From PALSA-1296 sp038322815 (GTDB taxonomy: Bacteria; Bacteroidota; Ignavibacteria; Palsa-1295), in assembly GCA_038322815.1 (NCBI GenBank), contig JBBQGG010000098.1, positions 1 to 7,025 on the forward strand: a stretch of DNA of 7,025 nucleotides, given 5' to 3'. Numbering within the stretch: the first letter of the stretch is position 1; the number at the start of each line of letters is the position of its first letter. This document shows, piece after piece, positions 1-4,247 of the stretch. Position numbers and translations under genes: made by a program. The notes under the pieces were generated by a model. That model did not search any database and was not told the origin of the DNA. It saw only the letters and a list, made by a program, of their open reading frames with translations.

Positions 1-1
1 T

Positions 2-382
2 ACGTGGTGGACGGCTGTTTATTGTGATCGGATAAATAAAATAGCACACTATACCTTCGTTGATGGAGGTGTCGGCATTTTTGAGAGTTCAAGGATGTTA
101 ACACTAAAGACGGCTATGCAGAAGGCGAGTTTATTGTTTAAGAGCAACCATGATCTTTTAATAGATATTCTTGGAGGGAAGAACCTCTCATCGACGGGAA
201 TTCCATATAGAGGACAAGGTTTAAATAGTATTGGCAAAGTGGCGAAGCGTGACCAATTAAAGAATCTCATTTTGATTGCAAACGATGTCTATGCCAATAT
301 CTCGACTGGAACATTTAAGGTTTTACCGACACCATATGAAGGAACATTTTTCTACTGGGAGTATGATAGCAACTGTAAATGA
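2..382 (+). CDS. GHKL-fold ATP-binding protein, C-terminal part (5' end outside window)
   Basis: The frame is open from base 2 to the TGA at 380-382, giving about 126 residues, and its start lies upstream of the window. A DxGxGI box (FVDGGVGIF, Asp codon at 62) matches the N/G1 region of GHKL ATPases (histidine kinase, Hsp90, MutL, SpoIIAB-type folds). A second glycine motif (TGIPYRGQGLNSIG, codons from 194) matches the ATP-lid/G2 box. The end, GTFFYWEYD, fits the last strand of this fold, where a GT...W pattern is common. The ATG at 95 falls inside the fold, so it is unlikely to be the true start. The last 20 bases overlap the next gene, a STAS-like protein, which suggests translational coupling and a functional pair. 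By analogy with SpoIIAB/RsbW it could bind or phosphorylate that partner, but this is inference. The missing N-terminus could carry other domains. Confidence 0.82.
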   Translation, partial: TWWTAVYCDRINKIAHYTFVDGGVGIFESSRMLTLKTAMQKASLLFKSNHDLLIDILGGKNLSSTGIPYRGQGLNSIGKVAKRDQLKNLILIANDVYANISTGTFKVLPTPYEGTFFYWEYDSNCK

Positions 383-707
383 TGAGGATTTAGACATTCT
401 TTCGATACGAAAAGAGTTTAGCACAACTCCGGGTCCACGATTTAAGAAAGAAGGAGAATTCTCCGGAGAAGAATTCCGGGATAGAATTCTCTCTAAACGT
501 TTTTTGAAAGCTAAGGAAGAAGAACATAAACTGATTGTCGATCTTGATGGAACAGCAGGTTATGGGTCATCATTTCTTGAAGAAGCTTTCGGCGGTCTTG
601 CTCGGATATATACGGCGAAATCTGTTGATGCTGTTCTTCAATTTAAATCTGATGAAGAAACCTACCTTATAGATGAGATTGAGGGTTATATTAGAAGCTC
701 TAAGTGA
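363..707 (+). CDS. STAS-like domain protein (DUF4325)
   Basis: This small soluble protein has 114 residues. It carries the DUF4325 signature: FSGEEFRDRIL at residues 33-43, then IVDLDGTAGYGSSFLEEAFGG at about 58-78 (hydrophobic strand, LDG turn, GYGSSFLEEAFGGLAR helix). STAS-like proteins are usually binding or regulatory modules, and in anti-sigma cascades a Ser/Thr at the strand-helix junction is phosphorylated by a GHKL partner. Thr64, Ser69 and Ser70 sit in the comparable place, which is inference. I chose the ATG at 363 because it overlaps the upstream ATPase gene by only 20 bases and gives the family's usual length. An in-frame ATG at 336 would add nine residues. No well-spaced Shine-Dalgarno is seen (GGGAG abuts the ATG), so coupling to the upstream gene is likely. 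Its stop overlaps the next start by four bases. The molecular function is unknown. Confidence 0.85.
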   Translation: MIATVNDEDLDILSIRKEFSTTPGPRFKKEGEFSGEEFRDRILSKRFLKAKEEEHKLIVDLDGTAGYGSSFLEEAFGGLARIYTAKSVDAVLQFKSDEETYLIDEIEGYIRSSK

Positions 708-1252
708 GGCAAATACTCCGCCCTGCATTTCTAATCGCTATTGGAGCAATAGGCTATGCTCTTTGTCCTGAGTTGATTAAACTAAAATTTGATTATACAT
801 ATAATGTTGCAAATATTTTCAACCTTTTCGCAACGTTGACAGCTGCCTATTTTATCACGACGTTTCTTAATAAACGAATTTCCGAGCGCCGTGTAGAAAA
901 GGATATTCCTATAGCAATTCTGAAAGACCTGGTTACGAAAATAAATAATCTACAGTCACGACTTGATGAAATAAAGTCAAGCAATATCACTCACCCCGAC
1001 CGACAAGAATTTATAAAAAAATTCAGAGAATTTAATAATGATCTTCAACATATTTCGGGTTGCATTACTGAATACAAGCTACTTTCTCAGAGTGATAGTA
1101 CGGTAAAAAAAATAAGCATTGCGTTGTTAAATTTTAAGCAAGCTCTAACTCTGTATCCCGAAAAGGGTATACATTTCGGAAATTGCTTTTCTTACTATAT
1201 TGAAGTTCGCAGTGATCTGTACAAATTGATTTTAAAAATAAATCGCTGCTAA
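704..1252 (+). CDS. small membrane protein of unknown function, third gene of ATPase/STAS-like operon
   Basis: I do not recognise a named family for this 182-residue protein. It begins at a GTG whose last bases overlap the TGA of the DUF4325 gene (704-707, GTGA), a typical translational-coupling overlap. Two hydrophobic stretches are visible: residues about 5-25 (LRPAFLIAIGAIGYALCPEL) and about 36-56 (ANIFNLFATLTAAYFITTF). A basic segment follows (NKRISERRVEK, about 56-66), suggesting a two-helix hairpin with a cytoplasmic C-terminus under the positive-inside rule. Residues about 67-182 are soluble, rich in Lys, Leu, Ile and Asn, and look alpha-helical, possibly with a short coiled coil at about 72-92. 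No catalytic motif is visible. Tight coupling to a GHKL ATPase and a STAS-like protein suggests a membrane sensor, anchor or effector of that module. That role is inferred from context only. Confidence 0.72.
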   Translation: MRQILRPAFLIAIGAIGYALCPELIKLKFDYTYNVANIFNLFATLTAAYFITTFLNKRISERRVEKDIPIAILKDLVTKINNLQSRLDEIKSSNITHPDRQEFIKKFREFNNDLQHISGCITEYKLLSQSDSTVKKISIALLNFKQALTLYPEKGIHFGNCFSYYIEVRSDLYKLILKINRC

Positions 1253-1322
1253 TAAATTGTACCTGTGTCTAATCAGGAATGCCTTGTGTTTCTTCTTCTT
1301 TGCTGCCCTAACGATTGTTTTA

Positions 1323-2261
1323 TTACCTTATCCCTGTTCGTCCGGTTAACTTCTCATATGTCAGTTTCCGTCCGAAGATCTGAGAAACTGCTTTTACGAA
1401 TCTCTCTGCATCGCTATCTTTCCGATTATTGTACCTGAATGACTGTTCATCTAAATACCGTTCGACATGGCAGCGTCCGATCTGTATGTATGTTCCGGTA
1501 ATGGTACGCTTAAAGTGTGCCCAGAAATTTTCAATCGTATTGATGTGAATATTACCTCTTGCATATTCTTTCGAATGACTGATTGATTCATGTTCGTATT
1601 TACTCTTCAGCCAATAGTGAGAACAGCGTCCATCAGTATAGACCCTTGTGCCGTCCTCGACATTTCGGTAAATCTCCGGTACGATGGTGGAATTCCTTAA
1701 ATCACCGATTACCTTTGCCCGGACCTCTCCACGACGTTGCAGGATTCCCACAATAGCAGTCATTGTCTCTTTCGTGCTCATTCTCCGGTGAAAAGGAGAA
1801 CGGGACTTATGTTTGTTTCTTGCAGAGCCTCCAACATACGCCTGATCTATCTCTACTTCGCCTGAGAGCTTATAGACATGATCGTTACGCATTGCCTCAC
1901 GAATGCGGTGCATCATAAACCAACTTGTTTTCTGTGTCACCCCTAATGCTCTTTTTAATCCCCAGCTGGATATACCCATCTTTGAATTAACCACCATCCA
2001 TATTGCCGGAAGCCACTTCGAAAGAGGAAGCGGACTGTCTTCGAAGATCGTACCGACCTTAATACTAAAAGAAGAACGGCAATCTTTTTCCCTACATCTG
2101 AACGCAGGGCGAGTTGTAAGTTCGCAGATATTCATTGACCCACATCGTGGACAAAGAGGAATACCATTCTCCCATTTCAATTCAGCAATAAACCGGTTGC
2201 AAGTTTCTACGTTAGAGAAAAAGGGAATGATCTCAAGCAGGGTTTCAGGGATGAATAGCAT
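1323..2261 (-). CDS. IS1595-family transposase (ISXO2-like, DDE/DDN superfamily)
   Basis: This 312-residue cut-and-paste-type transposase appears full length. An N-terminal zinc ribbon is visible: CPRC at residues 37-40 paired with Cys56 and Cys61. A helical, HTH-like region follows (about 78-125, including KWLPAIWMVVNSKMGISS and TQKTSWFMMHRIREAM). The ISXO2-like catalytic core comes next: GEVEIDQAYVGG with Asp139, VYTDGRCSHYW with Asp210, and HINTIENFWAHFKR, where Asn241 or Glu244 would be the third metal ligand. The C-terminus (HVERYLDEQSFRYNNR) is the conserved tail of the family. The ATG at 2261 is chosen because an ideal AAGGAGG lies seven bases upstream. No internal stop or frameshift is seen, so the enzyme could be active. 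The gene runs against the three genes to its left, so it probably adds no extra readthrough to them. Confidence 0.95.
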   Translation of the reverse strand: MLFIPETLLEIIPFFSNVETCNRFIAELKWENGIPLCPRCGSMNICELTTRPAFRCREKDCRSSFSIKVGTIFEDSPLPLSKWLPAIWMVVNSKMGISSWGLKRALGVTQKTSWFMMHRIREAMRNDHVYKLSGEVEIDQAYVGGSARNKHKSRSPFHRRMSTKETMTAIVGILQRRGEVRAKVIGDLRNSTIVPEIYRNVEDGTRVYTDGRCSHYWLKSKYEHESISHSKEYARGNIHINTIENFWAHFKRTITGTYIQIGRCHVERYLDEQSFRYNNRKDSDAERFVKAVSQIFGRKLTYEKLTGRTGIR

Positions 2262-2268
2262 AACATAT

Positions 2269-2275
2269 CCTCCTT
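2269..2275 (-). promoter_or_regulatory. ribosome binding site of the IS transposase
   Basis: On the minus strand the sequence reads AAGGAGG, seven bases before the ATG at 2261. It is a full Shine-Dalgarno match and fixes the transposase start. Confidence 0.85.
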
Positions 2276-2401
2276 CGAATTGGAATACGCTTTCTATACG
2301 GGTCCGGATTTATTAAGAAGGAAGAATATTTCGAGGCGATTAGGACGTTTAAGGAAAAATATTAGAGGAGAGAATTTGTACTTTTTTGAGGTTGTTTTAT
2401 C

Positions 2402-2419
2402 ACTTAAGATTAGTTAAGT
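2402..2419. repeat. small AT-rich inverted repeat between the IS and the XRE gene
   Basis: ACTTAA (2402-2407) and TTAAGT (2414-2419) can pair around a six-base loop. The hairpin lies just past the restored stop of the XRE gene (2432), so it could be a weak terminator for it. The stem is short and AT-only, and no good T tract follows on the minus strand, so termination is doubtful. Confidence 0.25.
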
Positions 2420-2685
2420 TTGCAGTCTTTATTAGGAGGGTAATTTCTTCTGAAGTTGTTCGGCAGAAAGTTTATAGCCCTCTTCGATAAGTAAATAGTG
2501 AGGACTTGTTTTAAGAGCTTTTGCAATCGCAAAAGTTTTATAACGGTTACATTAAACTCACCTCGTTCGAGATCGCCAATATAATTTCCGTTCATTTTGC
2601 ACTCAGCACCCAGACGGGCTTGAGTCCATTTTCTTTTTTTGCGAAAACCTCGGATGTTGTCTCCGATGATGTTTATAATGTTCAT
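2410..2685 (-). CDS. XRE-family HTH regulator, apparently frameshifted at its C-terminus
   Basis: As read, the frame encodes 91 residues. Residues 7-45 form a typical XRE/Cro-CI DNA-binding core: IGDNIRGFRKKRKWTQARLG, then CKMNGNYIGDLERGEFN. After about residue 50 the sequence (LLRLQKLLKQVLTIY...) no longer resembles the family. Another frame continues the expected fold, TFAIAKALKTSPHYLLIEEG then YKLSAEQLQKKLPS, to a TAA at 2432-2434. Adding one base in the A4 or T4 run (top strand 2531-2539) joins the two into a normal 84-residue regulator. So this is either a recent pseudogene or a sequencing error. The ATG at 2685 lacks a clear Shine-Dalgarno. An inverted repeat and a plausible promoter lie directly upstream, pointing to autoregulation. 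The target genes are unknown. Confidence 0.8.
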   Translation of the reverse strand: MNIINIIGDNIRGFRKKRKWTQARLGAECKMNGNYIGDLERGEFNVTVIKLLRLQKLLKQVLTIYLSKRAINFLPNNFRRNYPPNKDCKLN

Positions 2686-2722
2686 CGGGAGTTTTGTACA
2701 TATATTTGTAGGACTTATTACC

Positions 2723-2751
2723 GAGTATATACCAAAATTTGGTATATACTC
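2723..2751. promoter_or_regulatory. perfect 29-bp inverted repeat, candidate operator of the XRE regulator
   Basis: Left arm GAGTATATACCAAA (2723-2736) and right arm TTTGGTATATACTC (2738-2751) are exact reverse complements around a single central base. A 14-bp perfect arm is far beyond chance in so short an intergenic region. It lies 37 bases upstream of the XRE start and overlaps the likely minus-strand promoter. This is where a dimeric Cro/CI-type repressor would bind to control its own gene. Binding is inferred. Confidence 0.7.
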
Positions 2752-2753
2752 AA
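2726..2753 (-). promoter_or_regulatory. candidate sigma-70-like promoter of the XRE gene
   Basis: On the minus strand TTGAGT (2753-2748, -35-like, 4/6 to consensus) is followed after 16 bases by TATATA (2731-2726, -10-like). It is embedded in the inverted repeat, so a bound repressor would block it. The match is moderate, and the host's promoter consensus is unknown. Confidence 0.4.
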
Positions 2754-2933
2754 GAAAAAATTACCCGAATGTCACTTTATGACTCTGAAAAGGCATTAGT
2801 TAGTAAACGGACACTTTGAAGAGATACTTTTTAGCAAGCCTTGTTCTTATTGGCACGAATTTATACCCTTATAAGCCGTGTAACCTTTAGCATTCTGAGG
2901 GTACTTTTAAAGTATGTTAATCGATCATTCAAT

Positions 2934-2939
2934 AGGAGA
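2934..2939 (+). promoter_or_regulatory. ribosome binding site of the propeller protein gene
   Basis: AGGAGA lies six bases before the ATG at 2946. It selects this start over the in-frame ATG at 2841, which would add 35 residues in front of the signal peptide. Confidence 0.8.
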
Positions 2940-2945
2940 ATCTCT

Positions 2946-4235
2946 ATGAAAACCATTATCGCATTCTTTTTTGCAGCATTTTTTGCAGGTGCAAGCCTTG
3001 CCCAAGACCAAATTCACCAACAGATTCCCCAAGCCGATACGACGAGCGGATGGAAGTTAGTATACTCAAATCCACATTATGGGTTCGGCAAGTTGATATA
3101 TTTCGGCGGAGAAGTAAACATCTGCTATGCTTGGGCCGGCAACGGTACCAATAATTTCTTGATGCGCTCGACAGACAAAGGGATAACATGGGATAGTCTG
3201 TCGCAAGTACCAAAAGGTATTATTTACTTTACTTCACCACTTGTCGGTTATTCTACGCCAATTCTTCAAAATATCGTTTGGAGAACTACAGATGGCGGAA
3301 CCAGTTGGACACCCCATGACAGGAAATCCGTAGCGTTTGGTCCTATTGCATTTGCCGATAAGGATACGGGTCTGATCTTCGGCGTTTGCTGTACTGCCAG
3401 AACCACAGATGCTGGCGAGACATGGAAAGAACTACCGTTTTCTTATAATATTCAAAAGTTCGATGCTTCATTTACCAATTCAAAAGTCGGATTTGCCGTT
3501 GGCAGTACTGGCAGTTTTCAAGGGCATCCGGATTGGCCTGACGCCGGCTTCTGTGAACGAACTACAGATGGTGGAGCAACGTGGACGCAGATTTATTCAG
3601 AGATACCTGCATATTTATATTGCTGTCAGGCAATTGATGAAAAAACACTCGTCACAGCTGGGGCGGAAGGGTTTATCGGCAGAACATCAAATAGCGGGAC
3701 TTCATGGGATACGATTCGTTTTGGGTTACCAAATCTTCCAGTTTTTGAATCGGTTTCTTTTGCAAATCCAAGGCACGGCTTTATCGTTGGCACCGGCGGC
3801 AGGATTTTGGAAAGTACTGATAGCGGAAAATCTTGGCATCAACAGTTTATAAGATCGACAGATTGGTTTAGGAGCGTCGTTATGATCAATGATAGTATTG
3901 CGTTAGTCTGTGGAGGAAATGATATTTATCGAACGACAACGGCAGGTAATTTTTCTTCAGTATCATATCAAAGTTATGATTTTAGATTGCAGATTTATCC
4001 GAATCCAGCAGATAGAGTTTTGAATATCCAGTATCAATTACCCTCTGTATCAATTGTTCTTATTAATATTTATAATATCCAAGGAAGGTTAGTAGGGACA
4101 GTCAATTCCAGTATCCAATCAGCAGATATTCACCAAGCCCAATTCGATGCTTCGTCTCTTTCGAGTGGCGCTTATACGTGCAGGTTAACTGCCGGACAAA
4201 ACTCACAAACAATATCCTTCACTATCCAAAAATAA
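2946..4235 (+). CDS. secreted Ycf48/BNR-like beta-propeller protein with T9SS type A sorting domain
   Basis: This 429-residue exported protein has three visible parts. Residues 1-19 are a Sec signal peptide (MKTIIAFFFAAFFAGASLA, cleavage before Gln20). Residues about 40-340 carry BNR/Ycf48-type repeats with the S/T-D-x-G-x-[ST]-W pattern: RSTDKGITW (74-82), RTTDGGTSW (113-121), RTTDAGETW (152-160), RTTDGGATW (205-213), RTSNSGTSW (246-254), ESTDSGKSW (289-297) and a degenerate YRTTTAG near 328. A spacing of about 40-50 residues suggests a seven-bladed propeller. Residues about 345-429 match the T9SS type A sorting domain: IYPNPADRVLNIQY, then VLINIYNIQGRLVG, then FDASSLSSGAYTCRL. The protein should cross the outer membrane by T9SS and be released or anchored at the surface. 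The ligand is unknown; photosystem assembly, the role of cyanobacterial Ycf48, is not implied. A second exported-protein gene follows 12 bp downstream. Confidence 0.9.
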   Translation: MKTIIAFFFAAFFAGASLAQDQIHQQIPQADTTSGWKLVYSNPHYGFGKLIYFGGEVNICYAWAGNGTNNFLMRSTDKGITWDSLSQVPKGIIYFTSPLVGYSTPILQNIVWRTTDGGTSWTPHDRKSVAFGPIAFADKDTGLIFGVCCTARTTDAGETWKELPFSYNIQKFDASFTNSKVGFAVGSTGSFQGHPDWPDAGFCERTTDGGATWTQIYSEIPAYLYCCQAIDEKTLVTAGAEGFIGRTSNSGTSWDTIRFGLPNLPVFESVSFANPRHGFIVGTGGRILESTDSGKSWHQQFIRSTDWFRSVVMINDSIALVCGGNDIYRTTTAGNFSSVSYQSYDFRLQIYPNPADRVLNIQYQLPSVSIVLINIYNIQGRLVGTVNSSIQSADIHQAQFDASSLSSGAYTCRLTAGQNSQTISFTIQK

Positions 4236-4240
4236 GGAGA
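4234..4240 (+). promoter_or_regulatory. ribosome binding site of the large exported protein gene
   Basis: AAGGAGA lies seven bases before the ATG at 4248 and overlaps the TAA of the preceding gene. This supports co-transcription and the chosen start. Confidence 0.8.
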
Positions 4241-4247
4241 CCTTACA

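Larger units (their letters stand above)
1263..2372 (-). mobile_element. IS1595-family (ISXO2-like) insertion sequence, ends tentative
   Basis: The element is defined by its transposase gene, and the ends are my best guess. The left end CTGTGTCTAAT (1263-1273) and the reverse complement of the right end, CTCTCCTCTAAT (from 2372 inward), match imperfectly with one gap. They are flanked by AAATTGTAC (1254-1262) and AATTTGTAC (2373-2381), which agree at 8 of 9 positions and could be a decayed target duplication; this family usually makes 8 bp. These limits give about 1.11 kb, reasonable for one 312-codon gene. A competing right end near 2338-2346 (GATTAGGAC, against GTCTAATC at 1267-1274) has no matching flanks. 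The presence of an IS is secure; the boundaries are not. Confidence 0.6.

Noticed and set aside
95..382. Independent small gene starting at the ATG at 95
   Set aside because: The same frame is open upstream to base 2 and includes the DGGVGI box, so the ATG is internal to a longer ATPase gene.
453..470. Overlapping 12-bp palindromes GGAGAATTCTCC and TTCTCCGGAGAA, with further GAATTC sites close by
   Set aside because: They lie inside the DUF4325 gene and are explained by codons for the conserved EFSGEEF stretch, so an operator is not needed.
1903..2316. Plus-strand ORF of 137 codons opposite the transposase
   Set aside because: It lies antisense to a well-conserved transposase and its translation has no recognisable motif.
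2841..2918. Possible -35/-10 elements upstream of the propeller gene (TTGTTC, TTGGCA, TATAAG, TATGTT)
   Set aside because: No pair has acceptable spacing, so no promoter is called although one must lie in or before 2752-2945.
2841..2945. Extended start for the propeller gene at the ATG at 2841
   Set aside because: It would place 35 residues, including an Arg-rich stretch, before an ordinary signal peptide. The ATG at 2946 has the RBS.
3409..3852. Plus-strand ORF of 147 codons inside the propeller gene
   Set aside because: It is an out-of-frame shadow of the BNR repeats, without an RBS or a protein-like pattern.
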